NCBI GenBank assembly: GCA_964637705.1
Contig: CAZWVM010000075.1
Location: 1 to 15,513, forward strand
Length of the DNA stretch: 15,513 nt
Direction: 5' to 3'
Origin: CAZWVM01 sp964637705
GTDB taxonomy: Bacteria > UBA8481
Positions 1-7,430 of the stretch are shown here, piece by piece (the stretch's first letter is position 1; every line of letters begins with the position of its first letter). Below the pieces are notes generated by a model. That model had not been told where the DNA came from. It did no database searches and saw only the letters and a list, made by a program, of their open reading frames with translations. Position numbers and translations under genes: made by a program.

Positions 1-20
1 GCGGGAGCGCCGGAAAGACG

Positions 21-1085
21 TCAGTCCAGCCGGACGATCTGCAGGCTCCGGTTCGATACGAGATAAAGGAGCCTTCCGTCGGGTGAGAATCGCCACGCCG
101 AGAGCGGCACGTCCTCGAAAACCTGCTCGAATCCGTCGGAAAGGCGGACGAGCATCGATCCGTTGTCGCGGGGCAGCCCGACGAAATCGCCTCGCGGCGA
201 GGCGCAGAGCGCCGAAGGCGTGATCCCGGCGGGAACGTTGATGAGCCCGACGTCCTCTCCCTCCGGAACGCGGACGCGCTTGAGCGTCCAGCGGCCCGTG
301 AGCGTCGCCTGTTCGGGATAGACCAGCTCGCGGCCGAGCCACGCGAGCGGCCGCGCGGCGAGGTCCCCCTTGAGGCGGCGGGCGACGCCGCGACTGTCGG
401 ACAAAAACAGCGCCGGGCCGGCGCCGTCGGGGCCGAACCACGCGATGTAGGCCTTGTCGTGTCGCACGGCGGGCAGGGATTCGAGGCCGACGACCTCGCC
501 GATGACGCCGACGCCCGAGGGCGCCATCACGCGCACCTTCCGATCGATGGGGGAAACAAGGAAGAGTCTCCCCGCCATCACGGGATAATGGAATGCGAAC
601 TGGTCCTCGAAGATGTCGCGCCCGCGCGTCAGGTCCCGGATTCTCAACCCCGAGGGCGCGACGTCGCGCGACGAGTAGAGCGACTGGAAAGCCAGGACGT
701 GGTCATTCTCGTCCCGGACGAGGTGCGTCCAGAAAGCCTGCCCCGTCAGAACCTCGGGAGAAACGCCGGGACGAATCCGCGAAACCACGGACCAGTTGGG
801 GGATTTCTCCTCGATGAGGTAAAGGTCCTCGTGAAAGGGAAGGAACCCGAGAAGAGGAAGATCGGAATAGGTCTGCTTTTTCATCAGCCCGTCGGACCCG
901 TAGACTTCCTGCACCGTTCTCACGTTCAATCGGCGCACGACGAGAATCCCTTCGTCGAGCGGGACGGCGGCGTCCAGGGTCGAGACCGTGTCGTTCCATC
1001 TCTGGACGACCCGGATCTCCTGGGGCGCGATGCAGGCCGCGGCCAGCGCGGCACAGAGGCCAAGGAGAGAGAGGCGCGCCTTCAT
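21..1085 (-). CDS. Predicted lipoprotein with beta-propeller-like repeats, function unknown
   Basis: The protein is 354 residues from an ATG at 1085. A longer frame opens at 1142 but would overlap the preceding gene, whose TAA is at 1099-1101. The ATG at 1085 is followed at once by a lipoprotein-type signal: Lys2 and Arg4, a hydrophobic run, then LAAAC with Cys18 as the likely lipidated residue. The lipobox is imperfect because Ala sits at -3. The rest has short repeating blades; the last (AWRFSPDGRLLYLVS) resembles WD40-like/TolB-type PD40 repeats. No catalytic motif is visible. The start lies 13 bp after the upstream gene and lacks a clear Shine-Dalgarno, so co-translation with the thioredoxin/PPC gene is likely. 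An envelope-anchored binding or scaffolding role is inference; the family was not recognised. Confidence 0.7.
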   Translation of the reverse strand: MKARLSLLGLCAALAAACIAPQEIRVVQRWNDTVSTLDAAVPLDEGILVVRRLNVRTVQEVYGSDGLMKKQTYSDLPLLGFLPFHEDLYLIEEKSPNWSVVSRIRPGVSPEVLTGQAFWTHLVRDENDHVLAFQSLYSSRDVAPSGLRIRDLTRGRDIFEDQFAFHYPVMAGRLFLVSPIDRKVRVMAPSGVGVIGEVVGLESLPAVRHDKAYIAWFGPDGAGPALFLSDSRGVARRLKGDLAARPLAWLGRELVYPEQATLTGRWTLKRVRVPEGEDVGLINVPAGITPSALCASPRGDFVGLPRDNGSMLVRLSDGFEQVFEDVPLSAWRFSPDGRLLYLVSNRSLQIVRLD

Positions 1086-1098
1086 CGACGGGCGCCGG

Positions 1099-3156
1099 TT
1101 AGCGATCGACCGCCTGGTACCAGACGCGGTATCGACCGCCACGGGACTCGCCGTAAGCGTAGACTCGGACGAAGAGAGCGGCGCCGGGCTCCGCGTCGAC
1201 GAGCACCGCCTCGCGCCCGGAGTCGCTCTGGGAGAGCGCCACGCGGGTGCCGTCGGCCTTGTGGATCGCGAGATCGATGTCCTGCGACGCCGCGCCGCCG
1301 TCGAGGAGGACGGCGACGAGCCCCGCGCGCGGCACCTCGATGCGATACCACGCCGTCCCGTTCTGAGAGACCTCGCCCGAGGCGGGCGAGGACGCCGAGA
1401 GGCGCGCCGCGTCGGCCGGGGGAACGATCTCGTTCTCGGCGGGCGGTTCCGTGCCGTCCTCCGCCGGGCCGGCCTCGTTCATCGCAAGCGTGTAGCGGAC
1501 GGGCTGGTTCGCGCGGTAGACGTAGACGCGCACGAACCTCTCCTCGTCGGCCGGCAACTCGACGCGAAGCTTCTCCTGGCCCGTGGGACTCTCGGCGCGT
1601 TCGACGAGCGTTCCGTCGGGCAGCAGGACCTCGACGTCGATGTCCGCCCCTTCCTCCTGCCCCTCGAGCACGAATTCCCAGGCTCCCTCCTCGCGGGGAC
1701 GGACCCGGTACAGGTGTTCATTGCCGGCGCGTCCTCCGACCTGCCCCGTGACGGTCTGACCGGGACGCAGCGAGTCCTGCACGGCCGCGGCGTCGATGAC
1801 CGTGAAGCGTTCCATCGAGACGGAGAGGGAGCCCCGCGGGCTCCCCGAGGCCGGGGAGACGCGCAGGAAGACGCGCCCCGCCTGCGGCACGTCGGCGATG
1901 ACGACTCCTCCCGAAAGGGAGCCGAGAAGACGACCGTCGGCGGTGATGACCGCGGCGTCGAGCGTGCCGCCCGAAACGCCCTCGGTATTGAAGGTGAAGC
2001 GATAGGTGCCCGGAGGCGCGACGCTGTAGCGGACCCAGTACGGGACGGTCCTCATCAGCCGCAGGTTGACCGCCTCGCCTTCCGCGTTGACGCTCGGCTC
2101 GTAGCCCGGGGTGACGCGGTCCGCGGGCAAGGCCTCGCGCCGCTCCTTCAGCTCGAAGGAGACACCGGTCGGATCGCCTCGAAACGAGAAGACCCGGATC
2201 GTGTAGGCGACGCCCGCCGCCGCCGCGAGAGTGATGTGTTCCTCGCCGGCCTGCCCCTCGGAGAGAATGAGCGACGTTCCGTTGGCGTCGAGGACCTCGA
2301 GGTCGACGTCGAAGTCCTCGGGCATGCAGCGGAGATCGATCGTCCAGAGCGTCGGGGCGTCGAACGTGCGCTCGTAGAGGAACTCCTTGCGGGCCTCGCT
2401 CTCGAATCGTCCCGACAGCGATTCCCGGCGCGGAGAGGACGAAGCGGCCGACGGAGAGCGTTCCGCCGGCGAAGCCGGTACGGACGGAGCCGGAGACGCG
2501 ACCGGTTCGGCCGTCCGCGCCAGAACGACCGGCTCGGCCGGCAGGGCCTGGGTCCACGACACGGCGGTCAGCTCCGCCGCCGGTGAAGCGACGGGCACGG
2601 GCGCCGCAATGGCGACGGCGGGGGCCGGCGCGCAACAGGCGGCGGCCGAGGAGAGGAACGAGGCCAGCTCGTTCGGCTCGAGGAGGCCCTCGTGACGGGC
2701 CACCACCGAACCCTCGGGGGAGACAACGACGAAAGTGGGGTATCCTCTCACCTTCCAGCGCTCGCAGACCTCGGGATAATCCTCGACGGCGATGCGCATC
2801 ACGCCCGCAACGGGGTGCAGCGCCAGCGGTCGATAGCTGTTCTCCTCGCGGCGCAAGCCGTCCGTCGTGAGCCCGGGCTGGTGCACGACGCCGGCGTGGG
2901 GAGCCGGCTGGTTGACCTGAAGCGTGACCGGGCCGCGGCTGTATCGCGCGTTCAGGACGCCCAGTACGGACGCATCGCGGTAGTGCTCGGCGTCGATCCG
3001 CGCGACATGGGCCGAGGTCTTCGCGACGAACTCGACGAGGACGGGGCGGCCGGCGGCCGAGGCCGACGACAGGGCGACGCTCATCGGGTCGGCGACGGGC
3101 GCCCAGGCCACGGTCCAGAGTGCCAGGATCATCACGGCGAAGAGTCTCGATTTCAC
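1099..3156 (-). CDS. Exported thioredoxin-fold protein (no CXXC) with about four PPC-like beta domains
   Basis: The protein is 685 residues. I choose the GTG at 3156 because GGGAGG lies 8 nt upstream and a signal sequence or membrane anchor (residues 1-24) follows directly; the same frame extends to 3600 but runs into cobO on the other strand. Residues about 36-172 look like a thioredoxin fold: GRPVLVEFVA strand, then RGYPTFVVVSPEG (137-149) with the cis-proline at 140. The position where CXXC should lie reads KTSAHVA, so disulfide redox activity is unlikely. Residues 173-250 are an Ala/Pro/Ser-rich linker. Then come about four repeats of 80-105 residues (near 255-337, 345-450, 455-560, 580-685) with patterns such as DVDLEVLDANGT, DIDVEVLLPDGT and DIDLAIHKADGT, like bacterial pre-peptidase C-terminal (PPC) domains. 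There is no attached protease. It is probably periplasmic or surface-exposed and binding rather than catalytic. Confidence 0.8.
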   Translation of the reverse strand: MKSRLFAVMILALWTVAWAPVADPMSVALSSASAAGRPVLVEFVAKTSAHVARIDAEHYRDASVLGVLNARYSRGPVTLQVNQPAPHAGVVHQPGLTTDGLRREENSYRPLALHPVAGVMRIAVEDYPEVCERWKVRGYPTFVVVSPEGSVVARHEGLLEPNELASFLSSAAACCAPAPAVAIAAPVPVASPAAELTAVSWTQALPAEPVVLARTAEPVASPAPSVPASPAERSPSAASSSPRRESLSGRFESEARKEFLYERTFDAPTLWTIDLRCMPEDFDVDLEVLDANGTSLILSEGQAGEEHITLAAAAGVAYTIRVFSFRGDPTGVSFELKERREALPADRVTPGYEPSVNAEGEAVNLRLMRTVPYWVRYSVAPPGTYRFTFNTEGVSGGTLDAAVITADGRLLGSLSGGVVIADVPQAGRVFLRVSPASGSPRGSLSVSMERFTVIDAAAVQDSLRPGQTVTGQVGGRAGNEHLYRVRPREEGAWEFVLEGQEEGADIDVEVLLPDGTLVERAESPTGQEKLRVELPADEERFVRVYVYRANQPVRYTLAMNEAGPAEDGTEPPAENEIVPPADAARLSASSPASGEVSQNGTAWYRIEVPRAGLVAVLLDGGAASQDIDLAIHKADGTRVALSQSDSGREAVLVDAEPGAALFVRVYAYGESRGGRYRVWYQAVDR

Positions 3157-3187
3157 GGGTTCGGCCTCCCTCGGCTGAGTTGGATCG

Positions 3188-3216
3188 AGTATCTTCCATA
3201 GGCACCCAAGATGCAA
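3188..3216 (-). promoter_or_regulatory. Possible sigma70-type promoter for the thioredoxin/PPC gene
   Basis: On the minus strand TTGCAT (3216-3211) and GATACT (3193-3188) are separated by exactly 17 bp. This matches 3/6 of the -35 and 4/6 of the -10 consensus. It lies in the 79-bp divergent region between this gene and cobO and would give a leader of about 25 nt with the Shine-Dalgarno. Spacing is ideal but the hexamers are weak. No convincing cobO promoter was seen in the same interval. Confidence 0.35.
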
Positions 3217-3235
3217 TAGTGATAAGATCCGCGGC

Positions 3236-3802
3236 ATGGACGGAACGCCCGCGATCGAGCGAAAACCCGCCGTCCCGGCGCGGGGGCGCGGCCGCGTGCT
3301 CCTCTTCACCGGCGACGGCAAGGGCAAGACCACGGCCGCGCTCGGGCTCCTCTTCCGCGCCTCGGGCCACGGCCTCAAGGGCGTCATGTTCTCCTTCGTC
3401 AAGTCGGCGGACCGGAAATACGGCGAGCACCGGGCCGCGGAACGATCCGGCTCGATCGAGATCGTTTCCCTCGGCGACGGCTTCACGTGGCTCTCGGAGA
3501 ACATCGCCGAGGACCGGGCGCGCGCCGGGGCGGGGTGGAAACTCTGCCGGAAGGCCCTCGCGGACGAGACATACGACGTGGTGGTCCTCGACGAGATCAC
3601 CTACCCGGTGCTCTACGGTTGGCTCGACGCCCTCTCGATCGCGGAGGCGATCGGAAACCGCCCTCCGAACCAGCACGTCGTCATGACGGGCCGCGACGCG
3701 ACCGAGGCGCTCGTCTCTCTCGCCGACACCGTGACGGAGATGCGCGAGGTGAAGCACGCCTTTCGCGACGGTGTGCCGGCATCGAAGGGCGTGGAGCTGT
3801 GA
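3236..3802 (+). CDS. cobO: Corrinoid adenosyltransferase CobO/BtuR (CobA type)
   Basis: The protein is 188 residues, normal for the family. It is a cytosolic P-loop enzyme that transfers the 5'-deoxyadenosyl group of ATP to cob(I)alamin or cob(I)yrinic acid a,c-diamide, making adenosylcobamide. The variant P-loop GDGKGKTT is at residues 26-33. The substrate-loop motif GDGFTW is at 80-85 and Walker B VVVLDEIT at 115-122. TGRDA at 151-155 and the C-terminal KHAFRDGVPASKGVEL are diagnostic of CobA/CobO/BtuR. The ATG at 3236 has no clear Shine-Dalgarno (the upstream sequence is gataagatccgcggc). No other cobalamin gene is in the window, so it may serve de novo synthesis or salvage. It is transcribed divergently from the thioredoxin/PPC gene, and a glycosyltransferase follows after 103 bp. 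Confidence 0.93.
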   Translation: MDGTPAIERKPAVPARGRGRVLLFTGDGKGKTTAALGLLFRASGHGLKGVMFSFVKSADRKYGEHRAAERSGSIEIVSLGDGFTWLSENIAEDRARAGAGWKLCRKALADETYDVVVLDEITYPVLYGWLDALSIAEAIGNRPPNQHVVMTGRDATEALVSLADTVTEMREVKHAFRDGVPASKGVEL

Positions 3803-3905
3803 GAGGAGGCGAGGCAGCCTCGGAGTCACCGGACCCCGGAAACCCTCTTCTTCGCGACGGCGCAGCGCGCCCCGGCGCCGCCGCGATCCACGTCCCGAAC
3901 CGGGC

Positions 3906-5330
3906 ATGAACGGCACCGAGATTACGCCGCATCCTGCCGTTCCGTCCCGCCGCGCCTCTCTCTTCCTCTTCGCCGCCGTCCTCCTCTTCCAACTCCTCTT
4001 CGCCTCCGGCCACGTCTATTCCTACGACGAGGTGGTGGCGCTGGAGACGGCGGTGAACCTCGTGGAACGGGGCGACGCGGCCATCGAGTTCTCGCCCGAG
4101 CGGCGGCTGTATACCAAGCCCGGGCGCGACGGGAGGCTCTACTCGAAGTTCGGGATCGGGATGAGCGCGGCGCTCGTGCCGGCCTACGCCCTCGGCAAGG
4201 GGATCGCGGTCGTCGCCGGCGCGGAGGAGCCCGGAAAGGCGGCTGAGATCCTCGCCTGCTTCACCAATGCCGTCCTCGTCGCGGGGCTGTCCCTCCTCTT
4301 CTTCCAGGCGCTCGTCGCCGGCGGCATCGGCGCGGCCGCGGCCGGTGTGACCGCCATCCTCCTCTCCGCCTCCTCGACGCTCGCCGTATACGGCCGCGGG
4401 CTCTTCAACGATCCGCTGACGGGCCTCGCGGTCCTCCTGGCCTATCGCGCCTTCACCGCGGGACGGCTGGAGCTCTGCGGTCTCGCCGCCGGGATCGCCG
4501 CGGCGACGCGCGCGGAATACGCGATCGTCGTGCCGGTCTTCGCGCTCTTCGCCGGCCGCCGCATGCTCCGCGTCCTCGTCCCGGCCGCCCTCTGCGGCGC
4601 CGTTCTCGCCCTCTACAACCACGGCCGCTTCGGAAGCGCAACGGACCAGGGCACGCTCACCGAGCACCCGACCGACCGCTTCGACACGCCTCTTCACGTC
4701 GGCCTGTACGGGCTTCTGCTCTCGCCGGGCAAGGGGCTCCTCTGGTATTCGCCCGTCGTGCTTTTCGCCCTCTTCGGCGCGCGCGACTTCCTCCGCTCGC
4801 GCCGGCGCGAGGCGCTCCTCGTCGCCGGCCTCGTCCTGCCGCTCCTCGTCGTCCACGCGCTCTGGCACTCATGGATGGGCGGTTGGTCGTTCGGGCCGAG
4901 GCGCCTCGTGGCGCTCCTGCCCCTCATCATGATCCCGGCGGGATTCGCCGTCGCGCGTTTCCTGAAGACGGGAACGGGGCGACTGTCGCTTGCCGCGCTC
5001 GGGCTGACCGGCTTCGCGGTCCAGGCGGGAGGGCTCACCACGAACTTCATGACCTACATCGCGCGCGCGGGCGACGCACAGGTTTCCGTTCTCTGGAATC
5101 CCCTCTACACGCCCGCCGCGGGCCAGCTCTACGCTTTCCTCTCCGCGGGCGAGCGCGACCTCTGGTACTTCCACCTCCTCGGGAGGACGGCGGCGGCGCA
5201 ACTCGTGGCCGGGGTCATCTTCCTGTTCCTCGTCGCGGCCGGCGTCGCGCTGGCGCGTTCTCTCGCCGCGAACCCTACCCCGCCACGATCAGCTGGCAGC
5301 TCTCCGGCAGGCTCTGCGCCAGGCGCTTGA
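3906..5330 (+). CDS. GT-C fold membrane glycosyltransferase (ArnT/PMT-like, GT39-type)
   Basis: The protein is 474 residues from the ATG at 3906. The frame is open back to 3771, but those 45 extra residues are Arg/Pro-rich and overlap cobO. It is a polytopic membrane protein. The first membrane segment (about 18-34) is followed by a loop with SYDE (39-42), the place and type of the catalytic acidic pair in ArnT/PMT enzymes, and by KPGRDGRLYSKFGIG (71-85). Later come LLSPGKGLLWYSP (271-283) and WMGGWSFGPRRL (323-334), motifs I associate with lipid-carrier-dependent glycosyltransferases. Such enzymes move a sugar from a polyprenyl phosphate to a lipid, glycan or protein on the outer membrane face; the acceptor cannot be read here. 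The last 18 codons overlap the convergent permease gene by 56 bp and encode a Pro/Ser/Gly/Ala-rich tail. The Shine-Dalgarno is poor. Confidence 0.8.
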   Translation: MNGTEITPHPAVPSRRASLFLFAAVLLFQLLFASGHVYSYDEVVALETAVNLVERGDAAIEFSPERRLYTKPGRDGRLYSKFGIGMSAALVPAYALGKGIAVVAGAEEPGKAAEILACFTNAVLVAGLSLLFFQALVAGGIGAAAAGVTAILLSASSTLAVYGRGLFNDPLTGLAVLLAYRAFTAGRLELCGLAAGIAAATRAEYAIVVPVFALFAGRRMLRVLVPAALCGAVLALYNHGRFGSATDQGTLTEHPTDRFDTPLHVGLYGLLLSPGKGLLWYSPVVLFALFGARDFLRSRRREALLVAGLVLPLLVVHALWHSWMGGWSFGPRRLVALLPLIMIPAGFAVARFLKTGTGRLSLAALGLTGFAVQAGGLTTNFMTYIARAGDAQVSVLWNPLYTPAAGQLYAFLSAGERDLWYFHLLGRTAAAQLVAGVIFLFLVAAGVALARSLAANPTPPRSAGSSPAGSAPGA

Positions 5331-7122
5331 GAACGCGGCCCCTGAGGAGCCGCCAGAAGAAACTGCGCTTCGAGGCCCCGACGAAGACGGTCTTCACATC
5401 GAGCCGCACCGCGGCCTGGGATACCGATTCGCCCGCATCCTCCGCGAAGCGCCAGACCGGTAGCCCCGTGATGCCGTGGCGTCCCAGTTCGCGGCAGGCC
5501 TCGTCGAGAACCGTCCGCGCCTCGGGCGAAGGCTTGACGTCCAGGGGCACATACAACCCCGGCGACTCGTCCACATACACGACGTATGCGTTCGTCTCGC
5601 CCTGTCCCTTGAGGTAGAGCGCCGCGGTCTCGATCAGTCGCCGGTTGTTGTAGCGGAGCGAGATGAGGGCGGGAGACTCCTCCATCGGGCGCAGTTCCAC
5701 CGCCTCGTCCAGCGTCAGGACGCGCGCCGCCTCCGGAGCCTCCGACGCCCGCGCCTCCGCCTCCGCGAAGGCGGGCGCCGCCTCCTTCACCGCGTGGCGG
5801 CGGTGCCAGATGCTCACGAGGACAAGTGCCAGGGAGAGCGTTCCTCCGAAGAGGAGCGCGTGGGGCTTGTGGACCATGTTGATGAGCCAGGCGGCGACGA
5901 GGGCGCCGGACGTCATGACGCCCGACCAGAACGACAATCCCCGCTTCCCGTCGCGCCAGCGAAGGCGATCGACGGCGACGGAAGAGAGAACGAGGGTGCC
6001 GAGGAGTCCGAAGGCGTAGAGGTCGCCGAGGGCGGTCACGGAGCCGCGTGTCGCCAGGATCACGGCGAGCGGAACCGCCGCCGAGACCGCGATCGAGATG
6101 AAGGGCGTGCGGAGGCGTGGATGAAGTCGACGGAGAAACCCCGGCAGGAAGCCGAGATCCGCGAGCCGCACGTTGACGTGGTAGTTGCCGACGATCGCGG
6201 TGTTGCAGGCCATGAAGAGGAGCGCCGAGGCCGCCAGCACCGTGAGAACACCGAGGACCGGCCCGCCGACGGTGAAGGCGAGCGAGGAGAGCAGCGACTC
6301 CGGGTCTCCCCTCTTCACCGACTCGGGGAGAATGTACAGCGCCGCGGCCGTGATGGGCGGCGAGAGGATCGCGATCGTGCCGATCACCCACCAGAGGGCC
6401 TTCGAGGCCGTGGCCCGGACCGGAGACCTCATCGCGCCCGAGACCTGCGCCGCGGATTCCAGTCCCGAATACGCCAGCCACGTGTCGGCGTAGCCGATCG
6501 CCAGCGCCGTCACCGTCAGGGGCACGCCCGGATGCAGGACGCTCTGCACGAGCCCCTGCCAGGAGAGACCGGGGAGGCGGGTGATCGCGAGAGAGGCAGC
6601 GCCGAGGAGGAGGAACGAGACGACGAGCTTGCCGACCGCGAAGAGCGAGGTGAAGCCGGCCGACTCGCGGATGCCGACGACATTGAGGACCGCGAGGAAG
6701 AGAAAGAGCAGGACGGAGGCCGGCACGACCCAGGCCTTGGCGCCGGGGAAAAGCGAGGCGAGGTAGAAGAGGCCGGAGACGCCCGAGATCGCGGAGGTGA
6801 GGAAGTAGTCCACGGTGATGAAGGCGCCGCCGGCCACCGGGAGGTATTCCCAGCGCGAGAAGGCCTGCCTGACGATCGAGACGACGCCTCCGCCGTCCGG
6901 GCAGCGCTCGCAGATCTCGACATACTTGAGCGCGATCGAGACGAAGACGCCGGTGGTGATGACCTGCGCGAGGGTCGCGAGGTTGCCGATCGAGAGGTAG
7001 AGGATGCCGGGCACGTAGAAGATGGACGTGCCGATGTCGGCGTACACGATGGCGAAGACGAGGAACCAGCCGAGCCGTTTCGCCCCGTGCGCGGAGGAAC
7101 CCGCGACGGTGGAATGAGACAT
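5275..7122 (-). CDS. KimA-like (KUP/APC-type) potassium permease with C-terminal USP-like domain
   Basis: The protein is 615 residues from the ATG at 7122. GGAGG (7139-7135) lies 12 nt upstream; the alternative TTG at 7134 abuts the Shine-Dalgarno and is unlikely. It begins with YADIGTSIFYV (27-37), close to the KUP signature GDIGTSPLY. CPDGGGVVSIV (74-84) and TVDYFLTSAISG (103-114) follow. From memory, Bacillus subtilis KimA uses Asp36, Tyr43, Asp117, Tyr118, Thr121 and Ser125 around its potassium site. Here Asp29, Tyr36, Asp105, Tyr106, Thr109 and Ser113 keep the identity and spacing, and GLE (220-222) fits the later acidic residue. About 12 membrane segments run to residue 440. Residues 485-615 resemble a universal-stress-protein domain, as in KimA. 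The c-di-AMP riboswitch in its leader supports proton-driven potassium uptake controlled by c-di-AMP. Amino-acid transport is the alternative. Confidence 0.82.
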   Translation of the reverse strand: MSHSTVAGSSAHGAKRLGWFLVFAIVYADIGTSIFYVPGILYLSIGNLATLAQVITTGVFVSIALKYVEICERCPDGGGVVSIVRQAFSRWEYLPVAGGAFITVDYFLTSAISGVSGLFYLASLFPGAKAWVVPASVLLFLFLAVLNVVGIRESAGFTSLFAVGKLVVSFLLLGAASLAITRLPGLSWQGLVQSVLHPGVPLTVTALAIGYADTWLAYSGLESAAQVSGAMRSPVRATASKALWWVIGTIAILSPPITAAALYILPESVKRGDPESLLSSLAFTVGGPVLGVLTVLAASALLFMACNTAIVGNYHVNVRLADLGFLPGFLRRLHPRLRTPFISIAVSAAVPLAVILATRGSVTALGDLYAFGLLGTLVLSSVAVDRLRWRDGKRGLSFWSGVMTSGALVAAWLINMVHKPHALLFGGTLSLALVLVSIWHRRHAVKEAAPAFAEAEARASEAPEAARVLTLDEAVELRPMEESPALISLRYNNRRLIETAALYLKGQGETNAYVVYVDESPGLYVPLDVKPSPEARTVLDEACRELGRHGITGLPVWRFAEDAGESVSQAAVRLDVKTVFVGASKRSFFWRLLRGRVLKRLAQSLPESCQLIVAG

Positions 7123-7134
7123 GACCTGATGCAA

Positions 7135-7155
7135 CCTCCGCGGTCAAAAGACCGC
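7135..7155 (-). promoter_or_regulatory. Ribosome binding site with abutting hairpin (riboswitch expression platform)
   Basis: On the minus strand a perfect 6-bp hairpin, GCGGTC-TTTT-GACCGC (7155-7140), touches the Shine-Dalgarno GGAGG (7139-7135) of the permease. The SD-containing GAGGTT (7138-7133) is also complementary to AACCTC (7197-7192) in the conserved core of the riboswitch. This looks like a translational platform. No hairpin followed directly by a U-tract, as needed for intrinsic termination, was found between aptamer and start. Confidence 0.5.
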
Positions 7156-7178
7156 ACGGGCCGCCCTTCGGGTGGGCC

Positions 7179-7311
7179 CTTCGAAGCCTGCGAGGTTAGC
7201 TGACGGGCTCGGCGCGAAAGGTCGCCGTTCCGCTTTTTTAGGAAGCGGAATGAGCCCCGGACTCGTGGGTCCCCCGCTCGTCCCGCCCCGCGGAACGACT
7301 CGGCTATGAAG
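7179..7311 (-). ncRNA. Cyclic-di-AMP riboswitch (ydaO/yuaA class)
   Basis: On the minus strand the leader of the permease gene matches the ydaO/yuaA consensus in order. Closing stem P1 is CUUC..AGCC (7311-7302) with GGCU..GAAG (7188-7179). A 7-bp hairpin UCGUUCC/GGGACGA (7298-7278) follows, then the conserved GCGGGGGACCCA (7277-7266). A GGGCUC/GAGCCC helix and a hairpin with stem UUCCGCUU/AAGCGGAA come next. A GGCG/CGCC stem follows, and last the near-invariant GUCAGCUAACCUCG (7204-7191). B. subtilis ydaO, as I recall it, has the same hairpin placed directly before GCGGGGGACCC. The class binds two c-di-AMP and usually turns off potassium uptake or cell-wall genes. The downstream KimA-like gene fits this. 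Confidence 0.92.
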
Positions 7312-7316
7312 CGGGG

Positions 7317-7325
7317 ATTATAGCA
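7317..7325 (-). promoter_or_regulatory. Extended -10 promoter of the riboswitch-permease unit
   Basis: Reading TGCTATAAT on the minus strand gives a perfect TATAAT with the TGn extension and no need for a good -35; none is present at 16-18 bp. Transcription would start near 7310, exactly at the first base-paired position of the riboswitch, so promoter and aptamer support each other. Confidence 0.75.
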
Positions 7326-7339
7326 TGACCGGCCTGTGC

Positions 7340-7357
7340 ACGCCGGATCCGCGGCGT
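7340..7357 (-). other. Stem-loop downstream of the MotE-like gene
   Basis: ACGCCG and CGGCGT form a perfect 6-bp stem with a 6-nt GGATCC-like loop. It lies in the 108-bp interval between the end of the flagellar operon (7431) and the permease promoter. On the minus strand it is preceded by AAAA but not followed by a U-tract, so it is not a canonical terminator of the flagellar operon. On the plus strand it is followed by TTTG. Nothing else was recognised in 7326-7430. Confidence 0.3.
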
Positions 7358-7430
7358 TTTGTCACCCTGAAGCGCTGATCCGACTGGCGTTGGAAATGGG
7401 GTGATGACTTGACAGGAAACTGGCCGCGAC

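Noticed and set aside
459..2586. Long plus-strand ORFs of 430 and 532 residues opposite the lipoprotein and thioredoxin/PPC genes
   Set aside because: Their products are Arg/Gly/Pro-rich without any domain, as expected of antisense frames in GC-rich DNA. The minus-strand frames have signal peptides and recognisable domains.
3803..3905. Terminator or small gene between cobO and the glycosyltransferase
   Set aside because: The 103 bp are GC-rich without a U-tract or a codon pattern that looks coding. The in-frame extension of the glycosyltransferase through it is Arg/Pro-rich and overlaps cobO.
1718..3916. A 732-residue minus-strand frame spanning the PPC gene and cobO
   Set aside because: It is a low-complexity Arg-rich shadow in another frame of the thioredoxin/PPC gene, and it runs antisense through cobO, which is a clear enzyme.
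7140..7182. Rho-independent terminator downstream of the riboswitch
   Set aside because: The GGGCC/GGCCC hairpin is followed by GUGCGGUC before any U-run, and the next hairpin holds its U-run in the loop, so neither has the canonical stem plus U-tract.
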